64,000 nt of DNA from Fidelibacterota bacterium (lineage in GTDB: Bacteria > Fidelibacterota > Marinisomatia > Marinisomatales > UBA1611): positions 1 to 64,000 of the forward strand of contig JABIHN010000016.1 of NCBI GenBank assembly GCA_018649625.1, in the 5' to 3' direction. The notes beneath the pieces were generated by a model. That model was not told the origin of the DNA. It did no database searches and was given only the letters and a program-made list of their open reading frames with translations. Of the stretch, positions 19,424 through 28,058 are shown in pieces. A program made the translations under genes and the position numbers. Numbering within the stretch: the first letter of the stretch is position 1; every line of letters starts with the position of its first letter.

Positions 19424-20552
19424 CACTGAAATCCATTTTAGATAAAATAGATTTTGCCGTTCGTTGATAAACACCTGGTAACCCCAACGTTTTTCGAACG
19501 GTATTAAATCCAGTTAGCATCTTTTTTCGTAAAATATTTTTTGTGTCTAACAATGGCATTACTCCTTGAACCAGATTGTTAACTGTCATTTCATTCTGAA
19601 GAAACTCGGGCACAATTTTCTCATCCATAATTAAATTCACCATGGATGCATATTTTACAGACACCATGGTATTTGCTAACAACCAAGAAGTCGTAGAAAG
19701 CTTGTAACATACAAGCATAGGCAGGTCTTCTACAGCGCATTCTAGAGTTGCAGTTCCAGATGATACTAAAGCTGCTGTTCCTGCAACCATTGCTTTTCTG
19801 GCATTTAATTCAATTCTGAAATAATTAGGCAAAGTTGGAAAAACCACATTTGGTGCTTTTCCTACCATGATTTGTAAATCTGGTATATTACTTTTTAATG
19901 TTTCTACTGTTTCAAGAAAAACAGGCAAGTGGCGATCAATTTCTTGCTGTCTGCTACCCGGTAATAATACCAATAATGGATGCTCAATGGTAAGAGAATG
20001 ACGTTGGTAAAATTCTTTAGAGTTTTCATCCAAATGTTCCTGTTCGCAAAATGGATGTCCCATATAATTTGCAATTAGTCCACGTGATTCAAACCATGTT
20101 TGCTCAAATGGGAAAATTGAAAGCGCTTGATCCAAAGTTTTTTTCATTATTTCAATGCGTTTTTCTTTCCAGGCCCATACTTGGGGAAGAATAAAATAAG
20201 TAATTGGGATTTTTAAATTTTGGATTCGTTTTGCTAATCGAAGATTGAATCCTGGATAATCTATTAAAATTATTCGATCGGGTTTTACTCGTGTAATTGT
20301 ATCAATCGTTTTATTCATGATTTTCATCATGCGAGGAAGGTGTTTTATTACTTCCATAAATCCCATAATAGCAAGATCGTCTGTGTGTTCTAAAATTTGC
20401 ATCCCAGCAGCTTTCATTGAATTTCCGCCATGTCCCATAAATGTAGAATTTGGTTCCTGTTCTTGAATGGCTTGAATGAGTTTACCGCCATGGAGATCTC
20501 CAGATGGCTCTCCTGCAATAATAAAAAACTTAAGTGGTTCGCCGGTTTTCAT
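19416..20552 (-). CDS. lpxB: Lipid-A-disaccharide synthase
   Basis: 378 residues of the GT19 family. It joins UDP-2,3-diacylglucosamine and lipid X to make the lipid A disaccharide at the inner membrane. Visible signatures: N-terminal 'IIAGEPSGDLHGGKLI', 'FMGHGGNSMKAAGM', 'DYPGFNLRLAK', 'YFILPQVWAWKEKR', the sugar-nucleotide region 'LLPGSRQQEI' and 'SSGTATLECA'. It lies in the middle of the operon, 16 bases after the methyltransferase-like gene and overlapping the DUF374 gene. Confidence 0.95.
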   Translation of the reverse strand: MKTGEPLKFFIIAGEPSGDLHGGKLIQAIQEQEPNSTFMGHGGNSMKAAGMQILEHTDDLAIMGFMEVIKHLPRMMKIMNKTIDTITRVKPDRIILIDYPGFNLRLAKRIQNLKIPITYFILPQVWAWKEKRIEIMKKTLDQALSIFPFEQTWFESRGLIANYMGHPFCEQEHLDENSKEFYQRHSLTIEHPLLVLLPGSRQQEIDRHLPVFLETVETLKSNIPDLQIMVGKAPNVVFPTLPNYFRIELNARKAMVAGTAALVSSGTATLECAVEDLPMLVCYKLSTTSWLLANTMVSVKYASMVNLIMDEKIVPEFLQNEMTVNNLVQGVMPLLDTKNILRKKMLTGFNTVRKTLGLPGVYQRTAKSILSKMDFSDD

Positions 20553-20568
20553 TTGGCTGGAGCGTGGT

Positions 20569-21153
20569 TTAAGAAGGGGTGCCGAGTAAAAAACGCACTA
20601 TAATTAAAATTAAAAATAAAGCCAAATTCTGTAATGATCGTTTTTCAGTTTTTAGAGTTTTTAATACAGGAATTGGAGAACGCTGATCTTCACCAATCCA
20701 AGGTGTGATTCTAGGAAAAAGCCGAGGCACATTTGAACGGTATTTTTGATATCCCTTGCCAAAAAGAGTGACAAGGGTTTCTTCTTCTAATGAAATAATC
20801 ATAGAATATTGGAATGTGAAAAAAACAAAAATTACCATAAATAGTTCCCACATGTATTGCCCCCCTGCTAAGAGAGCTACCCCACAATAAATTGTCATAT
20901 TTCCAAGATATAGAGGGTTACGAGTGTGGGCGTAGGGACCAGTTGTACACAATGAAGGTGCACCAACTTTTATAGTTCGAGTGGCACCACCGGCATATCG
21001 AACTGCATTAATTCGAATCAATTCACCTATAATCATCAATCCCAATCCGTAAAATATGAAAGGAGATACAGGATTGGAATAATACAAAAGAGCAAGAACA
21101 ATAGGAACCGGTGTAAAGCTACGGTTTTTAAATAAAAATTTTCGTAAATCCAT
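20569..21153 (-). CDS. Isoprenylcysteine carboxyl methyltransferase-like membrane protein
   Basis: 194 residues with four to five membrane helices. The family signature is the C-terminal half: 'TTGPYAHTRNPLYLGN', then a helix pair and 'EEETLVTLFGKGYQKY...VPRLFP', which bind S-adenosylmethionine in ICMT/PEMT-type enzymes. Bacterial members methylate varied lipids or isoprenoids; the substrate here is not known. Its ATG shares one base with the stop of the upstream oxidoreductase gene (TAATG), and lpxB follows, so an envelope-lipid role is a fair inference. Confidence 0.75.
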   Translation of the reverse strand: MDLRKFLFKNRSFTPVPIVLALLYYSNPVSPFIFYGLGLMIIGELIRINAVRYAGGATRTIKVGAPSLCTTGPYAHTRNPLYLGNMTIYCGVALLAGGQYMWELFMVIFVFFTFQYSMIISLEEETLVTLFGKGYQKYRSNVPRLFPRITPWIGEDQRSPIPVLKTLKTEKRSLQNLALFLILIIVRFLLGTPS

Positions 21154-22142
21154 TAATGAATATCCTGAATGATTAGGTTTTGAATTTCTATAGCAACTTT
21201 TAGCGCATCTCTTCCAGCTTTGCCTGAAACAATAGGTGTTTCTTTGCCTTGAACAGATTTGATAAAGTTTTCCAATTCCATTTGTAGTGCATCTGTCTGA
21301 GGAATTGGAGGTTTATCATAAGCAATAAAACGTTCTGACCCTTCATATTCAAACGGAACCGTCATGACGGCATCTTGATTATTATCGGGATTATCAACTA
21401 TTTTATAAACTTCTGTGAGCCCAAGCAAAAGATCTATAGTCGCGTAAAGATTTTTCTGAAATACTTTTACTCGCCTTACTTTATCTTTTGCAATTCTGCT
21501 GGATAAAATACTTGCAACTGTCCCATTATTAAATCGGATACGAGCATGAGCAATATCCACGGAATTTGTAAGAATAGAGAGCCCAGAAGCACGAATTGTT
21601 TTTACGGGAGAGTTTACGAGAGAAAGAAGGATATCGATATCATGAATCATAAGGTCCAATACGACAGGCACATCTGTTCCTCTAATTGTATAGGGCGCTA
21701 ATCGTTGAATTTCAATAAATTTAGGATTCACATTATAGGGTTGAAGAGCAAGAAGCGCTGGATTTAGTCTTTCTATATGGCCGACTTGTATAAAAGTTTT
21801 ATTTTGTATTGCTAGCTGGAGGAGATGATCTGCTTCACCTAATGTTTTTGTAATGGGCTTTTCGATAAAGACGTGCTTCCCAGCTTTGATACAAATTTCA
21901 GCTACATCCGAATGGTATTGAGTGGGTGTTACAATTGATACTGCATCCACATGGCTTAATAAAGAAGATAGTTTGGAAAATGAATTTGTTTTATTCTGTG
22001 ATGCAATAGATGAAGCACGAGAAGTATCGGTATCAAATATACCAACTAAATCTGCATCCGGTAAGGATGCGTAATGTTTAGCATGATGTTGACCTAAGTG
22101 TCCCACGCCAATTACACCTACTTTTATTATTTCATTTCTCAT
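21153..22142 (-). CDS. Gfo/Idh/MocA-family oxidoreductase, lipid A operon
   Basis: 329 residues. The N-terminal Rossmann motif 'VGVIGVGHLGQHHAKHYASL' binds NAD(P); 'HVFIEKPITKTLGEAD' holds the conserved EKP lysine of the family; 'LDLMIHDIDILL' has the H-D active-site pattern. These enzymes oxidise or reduce sugars and sugar nucleotides. It is the first gene of the operon leading to lpxB and lpxK. In Acidithiobacillus and Leptospira a related oxidoreductase, GnnA, with the aminotransferase GnnB, makes a 3-amino UDP-GlcNAc for lipid A; a GnnB partner is not visible here, so that role is only a possibility. Confidence 0.78.
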   Translation of the reverse strand: MRNEIIKVGVIGVGHLGQHHAKHYASLPDADLVGIFDTDTSRASSIASQNKTNSFSKLSSLLSHVDAVSIVTPTQYHSDVAEICIKAGKHVFIEKPITKTLGEADHLLQLAIQNKTFIQVGHIERLNPALLALQPYNVNPKFIEIQRLAPYTIRGTDVPVVLDLMIHDIDILLSLVNSPVKTIRASGLSILTNSVDIAHARIRFNNGTVASILSSRIAKDKVRRVKVFQKNLYATIDLLLGLTEVYKIVDNPDNNQDAVMTVPFEYEGSERFIAYDKPPIPQTDALQMELENFIKSVQGKETPIVSGKAGRDALKVAIEIQNLIIQDIH

Positions 22143-22294
22143 AATAAGGCCGAAAGTTACGGAATCAAAATTGCAGATTATATGATAGAAAACACTGACT
22201 TTATGAAATAAAAAGAAAACCTGAAATCGCTCATTTCAATCAAAAAAAATAAAAACATATCATTTATCCATTGGAAATTATGAGACATGAATTG

Positions 22295-22324
22295 TTGATC
22301 TAGTATTCTGTTAACCAATATATA
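22295..22324 (+). promoter_or_regulatory. Candidate sigma70-like promoter
   Basis: TTGATC (22295-22300), an 18-base spacer, then TATATA (22319-22324), about 100 bases upstream of the acidic-tailed membrane protein gene. It lies in a 284-base intergenic region between divergent genes in which I see no RNA gene. The match is reasonable but the AT-rich background makes chance hits common. Confidence 0.3.
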
Positions 22325-22426
22325 TCACTATTTTTATCAATTTTAACCTGCTTAGAAAAAATCTTGCTTTATTGATGAACAAAGGGCAATTTTTGACTTA
22401 ATTCGAGGTATTAATGGAGTTTCATC

Positions 22427-23077
22427 ATGGCTAACGACATGAAATCTGGGGTAGGATTTATTATACCCGCAGCCGGCGTCGTCGGTTTTTTCACATCTCT
22501 CCTGTTAGGAGAATTTCTTATAAGCATCATAATTGCTGTTGCAGGGATTATGGTATGGTTCCTATACATGCTAGTCATGGAATCAAATATTCCACAGCAA
22601 ATGGGAAATATGATTTTATTATTTGGTACGATGCTTTCAATCGGAATTTTTTTAGGATTTGGAGTTACCCAAAATATGTTTGGTGGGTTTGAATTTCAAT
22701 CTGAAGGATCCATATTTGCACTGGTAATCCTATTTTTTGCAGTGCTTACAGGGCTCAATTTTCGAAATCAAAACGCTTCAACTATTGCACCTGGTAATGG
22801 AAGCGGCTTATCTGATTCAGATCGAGACTTGGTTATGAATGCGATTAATCAATCTAATGATTCCGGTGATAAGAATACGGAACCTAGAGTTATTGTCGTA
22901 AAGCAGGAAGCGACACCTGAAGCCGTTGTAGAAAAGGCAGAGCAATCAACGCCTCACGACCCTTATAATATGGCCAATAACCCATATTTTGCCTATCCAC
23001 CTGATTATTATTATGAGGATGAAGAAGATGAAGATGAAGATTGGGATGACGACGATGAAGATGATGATGACGAATAA
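22427..23077 (+). CDS. Membrane protein with acidic C-terminal tail, family unknown
   Basis: 216 residues. Three or four hydrophobic segments fill residues about 8-110. A soluble linker with 'SDSDRDLVMNAINQSND' follows. The final 20 or so residues are almost all Asp/Glu (from YYYEDEEDE onward), after an NPYFAYPPDYYY stretch. I do not recognise a family. The tail could bind cations or basic partners such as ribosomal or DNA-binding proteins, but that is only a guess. It is monocistronic, with a good terminator 24 bases after the stop and a candidate promoter upstream. Confidence 0.65.
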   Translation: MANDMKSGVGFIIPAAGVVGFFTSLLLGEFLISIIIAVAGIMVWFLYMLVMESNIPQQMGNMILLFGTMLSIGIFLGFGVTQNMFGGFEFQSEGSIFALVILFFAVLTGLNFRNQNASTIAPGNGSGLSDSDRDLVMNAINQSNDSGDKNTEPRVIVVKQEATPEAVVEKAEQSTPHDPYNMANNPYFAYPPDYYYEDEEDEDEDWDDDDEDDDDE

Positions 23078-23100
23078 AAGTCATTTGGTTTGAAAAATTA

Positions 23101-23129
23101 AAAAGGGAAGTGAAAACTTCCCTTTTTTT
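23101..23129. terminator. Bidirectional terminator between convergent genes
   Basis: AAAAGGGAAG pairs with CTTCCCTTTT around a 6-base loop (TGAAAA), followed by a T-run in plus orientation and a T-rich run in minus orientation. It can end both the membrane protein gene and ychF. Confidence 0.88.
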
Positions 23130-23163
23130 ATATCAAGTTTATTAGATATTTGTTCTACATTTT

Positions 23164-24267
23164 TTAAACATTAAACTTGAAAAAGATACAGTCTCCATCT
23201 TTGACAACGTATTGCTTTCCTTCTTGACGAATAAGGCCAAGTTCAGTTAATGCTTTTTCTGATCCATGTTCTAAAACATCTTTATAGTGAAAAGTTTCAG
23301 CCTTTATAAATCCGCGCTCAAAATCTGTATGAATTTCACCTGCTGCTTTGGGTGCAGTAGATCCAATTGGAATTGTCCATGCTCTAACTTCTTTTTCACC
23401 GCAAGTAAAATAGGTTTGGAGTCCTAATAAATTGAAACTGGCATGAATTACTTTATTTAAACCTGGCTCAGGAAGGTTGTATTCCGCGAGAAACATCTCC
23501 TTTTCGTCTTCAGGTAAAATTGCAATTTCTTGTTCGATGGATGCACAAATTCTAATTGCAGTATTCCCTTCCTTTTCTGCAAAATCAAAAAGAGCCTGAA
23601 CGTGTTTATTTCTATCGTTTTGCATAATTTCAGCTTCGTCCACATTGGCGACATATAAAATTGGCTTTCCGGAGAGTAAGTGAAGCGTATGTAAAAAGTT
23701 CTTTTCATCGTCGTCATTTACTTTGAGGGTTCTAGCCCGGTGCCCATCGTTACAATGATGAATTAATCGATTGAGTAAGTCCAATTCTTTTATGGCTAAT
23801 TTTTCTCCAGAACGAGCCGCTTTTTCTGTTTTTCGAATCCGTTTTTCTAATGTATCTAAATCAGCTAATAATAATTCAGTTTCAATAGTTTCAGCATCTC
23901 GAATTGGATCCACGCTTCCATCAACGTGAGTAACGTTTTCATCTTCAAAACATCGAACAACATGAATAATGGCAGCAGTCTGTCGAATTTGCCCTAAGAA
24001 TTGGTTTCCCAAGCCTTCACCTTGACTTGCGCCACGAACTAATCCTGCAATATCTGTAAACTCTACAGTAGCAGGTAAAATCTTTTCTGGATTATAAATT
24101 GCACTTAATTCTTTTAATCGTTTGTCGGGTAATTCAACAATACCCATATGGGGTTCGATCGTGCAAAAAGGATAGTTTTCTGCCGGAACACTAGATTCTG
24201 TGAGAGCGTTAAATAAGGTAGATTTGCCAACGTTGGGCAATCCTACAATTCCACATTGAAGAGCCAT
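23164..24267 (-). CDS. ychF: Obg-like P-loop NTPase YchF/OLA1
   Basis: 367 residues. The G1 motif 'GIVGLPNVGKSTLFNALT' at the N-terminus, 'DIAGLVRGASQGEGLGNQFL' (G3) and the C-terminal TGS domain with 'GEIHTDFERGFIKAE' identify YchF. Unlike most relatives, YchF prefers ATP over GTP, binds ribosomes and takes part in stress responses. The guanine-selective NKxD motif is replaced by 'YVANVDEAEI', as expected. It is a single gene, with its own 98-base upstream gap to fabA. Confidence 0.95.
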   Translation of the reverse strand: MALQCGIVGLPNVGKSTLFNALTESSVPAENYPFCTIEPHMGIVELPDKRLKELSAIYNPEKILPATVEFTDIAGLVRGASQGEGLGNQFLGQIRQTAAIIHVVRCFEDENVTHVDGSVDPIRDAETIETELLLADLDTLEKRIRKTEKAARSGEKLAIKELDLLNRLIHHCNDGHRARTLKVNDDDEKNFLHTLHLLSGKPILYVANVDEAEIMQNDRNKHVQALFDFAEKEGNTAIRICASIEQEIAILPEDEKEMFLAEYNLPEPGLNKVIHASFNLLGLQTYFTCGEKEVRAWTIPIGSTAPKAAGEIHTDFERGFIKAETFHYKDVLEHGSEKALTELGLIRQEGKQYVVKDGDCIFFKFNV

Positions 24268-24365
24268 AGTTTAGTTTATAATGTTAAAGTTGATGAATGA
24301 AAAGTAATTGGGAATGATACCGTATCAATAATTAAATAATTTGATTTAATTGAAATAAATCTAAA

Positions 24366-24917
24366 TTAAAACGAATCAAGTGATGGATCATCGCCAAAAT
24401 CGTAAGTAAGATTATCAAACAATCCAACTTGAAGGTTTTTAGCGAAATAGATAACTCGATCTTTGCTTGTACTTAATTCTCCATCAGCCCAAACCATATA
24501 TTTAGTTCCACGTTTCAGGAGTTTTTTTATATCAATTTTATAGGTGATTTTATCATGGTAAGGACGGACTTGCCCTTTGAATTTTAGATCGCCGACACCC
24601 AAAGCACGCCCACGTCCGAGTCCTCCAGACCATGAAAGAAAAAAGCCAACTAATTGCCACATACCGTCAAGTCCAAGGCAACCCGGCATAACAGGGTCTC
24701 CTTTAAAATGACAATGAAAAAACCAAAGTTCATCCGTTACATCTAACTCTGCAATTATTTGTCCATTTCCATATTTTCCGCCAGTATTATTTATATCAAC
24801 AATACGGTCTATCATAAGCATCGGGGCTAAAGGTAGTTTGCCATTTTCCATTCCACCCAGATTGCCTTCGCCACTCTGAATTAAATCTTCTTTTGTATAA
24901 CTGCTTTTAATAATCAT
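24366..24917 (-). CDS. fabA: 3-hydroxydecanoyl-ACP dehydratase/isomerase
   Basis: 183 residues closely following E. coli FabA along the whole length. His70 (in FFHCHFKGDPVMPG) and Asp84 (in LGLDGMW) sit at the same numbers as the E. coli catalytic pair. FabA dehydrates 3-hydroxydecanoyl-ACP and isomerises the trans-2 product to cis-3, starting anaerobic unsaturated fatty acid synthesis. The isomerase function is inferred from the FabA-specific length and motifs; a FabZ-like protein would be shorter. No fabB is adjacent. It is divergent from an enoyl-ACP-reductase-like gene, with about 130 bases between the two start codons. Confidence 0.92.
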   Translation of the reverse strand: MIIKSSYTKEDLIQSGEGNLGGMENGKLPLAPMLMIDRIVDINNTGGKYGNGQIIAELDVTDELWFFHCHFKGDPVMPGCLGLDGMWQLVGFFLSWSGGLGRGRALGVGDLKFKGQVRPYHDKITYKIDIKKLLKRGTKYMVWADGELSTSKDRVIYFAKNLQVGLFDNLTYDFGDDPSLDSF

Positions 24918-25045
24918 TTTAAATTTTAATATCCTGTCATTTTTTGATGGTGAGAGTACAAAGAAATTATGTAATTATGAACTGACTTTTTATGCCTAAA
25001 TTTCAAATTAATCGGGTAAATTATTATCTAATTATGGGAGAAGAT

Positions 25046-25828
25046 ATGTCTAAATGGGTTTTAATATTAGGTGGTTCAACCGGTCATGGTGCTGCCACAG
25101 CAAAGCGATTAGCAAAAGATGGATATGGCATTATTGCATTTCATTTTGATCGAGGTGAAGCAAAAAAGCTAGCTGCAGAAACGATTGAAGAAGTAAATAA
25201 AACTACGGGTGGCCGTTGCCATTACTTCAATACAAATGCTGCATCAGAAGAAAACATGAATAAATACATACCCAAAATCAAAGAAATCACTGGTGGACAA
25301 CCATTGAAGCTCTTGCTCCATTCCATTGCATTTGGTACAACAACAAATTTGTTTGGTGAAAAGCCCGTTACTCAACGACAGATGGATATGACGATTCATG
25401 TTATGGGGAATGCTCTTCTTTATTGGACTCAAAATTTATATGCTGAGGATTTACTTGCAAATGGGTCTCGTGTTATGGGGCTTACAAGTGAAGGGAACTA
25501 TGTTGCTATGGAAGGATATGGACCAGTAAGTGTTGCAAAAGTTGCCATGGAAGCTATAATCCGTCAAATTGGTTGGGAGTTAGGGCAATATGGTATTACG
25601 GCGAATTCAATCCAAGCAGGCGTTACACCAACTCGTGCATTGACAAAAATAACAGATGATTGGGAAAAATGGATTGATAATACCAAAAAACGAAACCCGA
25701 TGCGTAGAACCACAACACCAGAAGATGTGGCTGGGACAATTTCAATGTTATTACAACCTGAAGCAGATTTCATTAATTGTTCCATTATTTATTGTGATGG
25801 AGGAGAATCTCGTTCTGGTTCTTTCTGA
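25046..25828 (+). CDS. SDR oxidoreductase, likely enoyl-ACP reductase
   Basis: 260 residues from the ATG at 25046, preceded by GGGAGAAG (25036-25043); an upstream in-frame ATG would add 18 residues without a Shine-Dalgarno sequence. The nucleotide-binding start is 'VLILGGSTGHGAATAKRL'. The active-site pair is Tyr158 and Lys165, spaced YX6K, the pattern of enoyl-ACP reductases FabI and FabL rather than the YX3K of ordinary SDRs. The C-terminal 'IQAGVTPTRALTKI' and 'IYCDGG' also resemble FabL/FabI. It probably reduces trans-2-enoyl-ACP, the last step of fatty acid elongation. It is divergent from fabA, which fits a shared fatty acid role. Confidence 0.72.
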   Translation: MSKWVLILGGSTGHGAATAKRLAKDGYGIIAFHFDRGEAKKLAAETIEEVNKTTGGRCHYFNTNAASEENMNKYIPKIKEITGGQPLKLLLHSIAFGTTTNLFGEKPVTQRQMDMTIHVMGNALLYWTQNLYAEDLLANGSRVMGLTSEGNYVAMEGYGPVSVAKVAMEAIIRQIGWELGQYGITANSIQAGVTPTRALTKITDDWEKWIDNTKKRNPMRRTTTPEDVAGTISMLLQPEADFINCSIIYCDGGESRSGSF

Positions 25829-25881
25829 TAGGTCTTAATTTTTTTTAAACCAGTGTTTCTTAAGTGGTTAATTGAACATCA

Positions 25882-26373
25882 ATGGATTTAATTCAGTTCT
25901 TCCAGCAATTTGACTTTCCCATTATCATCTTTCTTATGAAAGGGGTTACCTTACTGGGTAATGCGTATATATATCCAATTTATCCTATATTTGCTTATTT
26001 CGTGCTTAATAAAAGAGATTTTTTATCTTACTTAGGGATAATAATATTATCGGGAATTATAAATGAAATACTTAAAAATGGTTTTGTTTTACCGCGTCCC
26101 CCTGCAGATTTGCATCTGATATCCGTATCAGGATTTGGGTTTCCAAGTGGACATGCTCAAATGTCAGTTGTGGTATGGGGATGGCTCGGGTACCACTATA
26201 ATAGAATCGTACCAGCATTTGTGATGATTTTTATAATTGGGTTTTCGAGACTATATCTAGGTGTTCACTTTTCACATCAAATTATTGGTGGCTGGACCAT
26301 CGGTTTTGTGATATTAATGGGGTGGATTTTTACGGAGAGGGTACTAAAAAAAAGTGATTACTTTAGGAAGTAA
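25882..26373 (+). CDS. PAP2-family membrane phosphatase
   Basis: 163 residues with five or six membrane helices. The acid-phosphatase motifs are visible: 'KNGFVLPRPP' (KX6RP-like), 'GFPSGHAQ' (PSGH) and 'SRLYLGVHFSHQIIGGW' (SRX5HX3D-like, with glycine at the last place). Family members dephosphorylate undecaprenyl pyrophosphate, phosphatidic acid or lipid A phosphates in the membrane. The final Asp is replaced by Gly (HQIIGG), which may alter or weaken activity. It overlaps the convergent TPR lipoprotein gene by 11 bases. Confidence 0.82.
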   Translation: MDLIQFFQQFDFPIIIFLMKGVTLLGNAYIYPIYPIFAYFVLNKRDFLSYLGIIILSGIINEILKNGFVLPRPPADLHLISVSGFGFPSGHAQMSVVVWGWLGYHYNRIVPAFVMIFIIGFSRLYLGVHFSHQIIGGWTIGFVILMGWIFTERVLKKSDYFRK

Positions 26374-26743
26374 CACCTTGAATAATTTTTGATTTGATGA
26401 GTCCAACCAAATCATGTGCGTCTTTATTGGGTAAAATATCAAAACTAAGCTTTGCCTCATTTAATGCATACTCCCACCATCCTTTTTTTGTATAAGCGAT
26501 GGCTAATTTAAAATGAGATTTCCCCAATACATCGTATTCTTCACGAGTGAGTGTGCTTTTATCCCCGGAATAAAGACGCGAAACTTCACGGTATTCCATG
26601 ATGGCTTCATCGAGAAGTCCCTTCTGAAGATACCAGTTTCCAAGGTTTAAGTGGCGAGATGGGTCTTCTTGACAGGCACTTATCATTAAGACAAGAATGA
26701 CTGACAAAATTAACCGTGTATGATGAGATATAATGTTTATCAT
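26363..26743 (-). CDS. TPR-like lipoprotein
   Basis: About 126 residues from the ATG at 26743. This start gives a proper lipoprotein signal (MINIISHHTRLILSV) ending in the lipobox LMISAC. The mature part has two tetratricopeptide-like helical pairs ('LNLGNWYLQKGLLDEAIMEY' and 'YDVLGKSHFKLAIAYTKKGW'). It is a small periplasm-facing or outer-membrane lipoprotein of unknown partner. An ATG farther up at 26797 would place 18 residues before the signal. It follows the MFS transporter gene by about 37 bases on the same strand, and converges on the PAP2 gene. Confidence 0.72.
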   Translation of the reverse strand: MINIISHHTRLILSVILVLMISACQEDPSRHLNLGNWYLQKGLLDEAIMEYREVSRLYSGDKSTLTREEYDVLGKSHFKLAIAYTKKGWWEYALNEAKLSFDILPNKDAHDLVGLIKSKIIQGVTS

Positions 26744-26780
26744 AATAGAAGGTGAATTTTTAGTCTTCCTAAGCAAAAAA

Positions 26781-28058
26781 TCAAGAAGAAAATCCATCTA
26801 GATGAAATTGGGGTTCTGATGTAGAATTTGGGTCTCGTACAAGAAATTGTAAAACGAGTATACTGATGAAAAGGCTTGTGGCGATTATATAAAGTGATGT
26901 TGTAAAGTCACCTATTCGAATAAGCGAACCGACTCCAATAATAAATATTAAAACAAATGGTGCTAGAAAAGAATCTATCAATGCCATATAAGTTTTAGTG
27001 TCGCGGTCTTCGGCGAAATTATATACAAGATTCATTGCAGATGGCATAAAAGCACCCTGCCCTACACCGATCGCCAAAAATACACCGTAAACCCAAATCA
27101 TATTTTGAGAGAAAATGGCAAGAATTACAGCTATAAAATGACCAATATATGCAAATAACATACTCATTTTATGCCCATATTTATCTCCGAGTTTTCCTGA
27201 AAGATAACTTGACGCTCCAGCAGCCAACACATTTAGGATGGTAAAAAGTCCCGCTTCGCTTAAATCAAAATGAAACTTATTCTGACAATAGACAGCATAT
27301 AATCCCATGCCAGGCAAATTTGCTGCGAAAAAAATTCTAGATAAAATATATTTTTGGAAATTTTTATGTCCAATAATAATGGACTTTGTTTCTTTAATAA
27401 AACTTTTTATAGTTTTATGAGTCTGTACGGTTTTTTTTGGTTTTATTTTAAAAGGAATGAATAAGATTGTGCCAATCAATAAACTAATAAAAAGAATTAT
27501 GAAACCAATGCCAAAATTTCTTGGGAAAGGTAAATCAAGAGTCAATAAATATTGTAAAGCAAAACCACCAACAAAACTTCCAACCCCATTAAATGCAAAT
27601 CCTAAGCCGAAAAATTTTCCACGTTCAGACTTTAATGTAGATTGATTAAGAAACTCCGCCCAAATCGGAACAATGATCCCTATGGAAAATGCATACAGCA
27701 CAAAATAAAATAAATATAATTTCCAAGCAGATTGAACATAAATAGGATCTAGGACAGTAAAGGTAAAACCCATTAGAAAGGAAACGATTAATATAATGCC
27801 ATGAAAAAGAATAACTGCTCGTTTTATATTTTGAATATTTCTACCAAGAGCAGCAATAAATAATGAAGGCAATGCAATTAAAATTGAAAAAAGCCCTGCC
27901 GTAGAAACTGCAATACTTTCAGGTGCACCTAATTCTCTTAGGAAAAGGGGTACTATTGCATAAAGCGTATGAAAAGCAATTCCAAATCCCCATGCGAATT
28001 CATGGATTAGATTATATTTTAAATTATGCTTGTGATCTAGGAGAGTAAACTCACTCAT
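26781..28058 (-). CDS. Major facilitator superfamily transporter
   Basis: 425 residues with about 12 membrane helices. The family loop motif is visible between helices 2 and 3 and in 'SGKLGDKYGHKMSM' in the second half. The gene lies downstream of an EamA transporter, overlapping it by eight bases, so the two are translationally coupled. The substrate cannot be told from sequence; drug/metabolite efflux is the usual guess for this group. Confidence 0.85.
   Translation of the reverse strand: MSEFTLLDHKHNLKYNLIHEFAWGFGIAFHTLYAIVPLFLRELGAPESIAVSTAGLFSILIALPSLFIAALGRNIQNIKRAVILFHGIILIVSFLMGFTFTVLDPIYVQSAWKLYLFYFVLYAFSIGIIVPIWAEFLNQSTLKSERGKFFGLGFAFNGVGSFVGGFALQYLLTLDLPFPRNFGIGFIILFISLLIGTILFIPFKIKPKKTVQTHKTIKSFIKETKSIIIGHKNFQKYILSRIFFAANLPGMGLYAVYCQNKFHFDLSEAGLFTILNVLAAGASSYLSGKLGDKYGHKMSMLFAYIGHFIAVILAIFSQNMIWVYGVFLAIGVGQGAFMPSAMNLVYNFAEDRDTKTYMALIDSFLAPFVLIFIIGVGSLIRIGDFTTSLYIIATSLFISILVLQFLVRDPNSTSEPQFHLDGFSS

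Noticed and set aside
22143..22426. 284-base gap checked for a structured RNA (6S, SRP, riboswitch)
   Set aside because: AT-rich with no strong paired stems or conserved core; only a possible promoter was kept.
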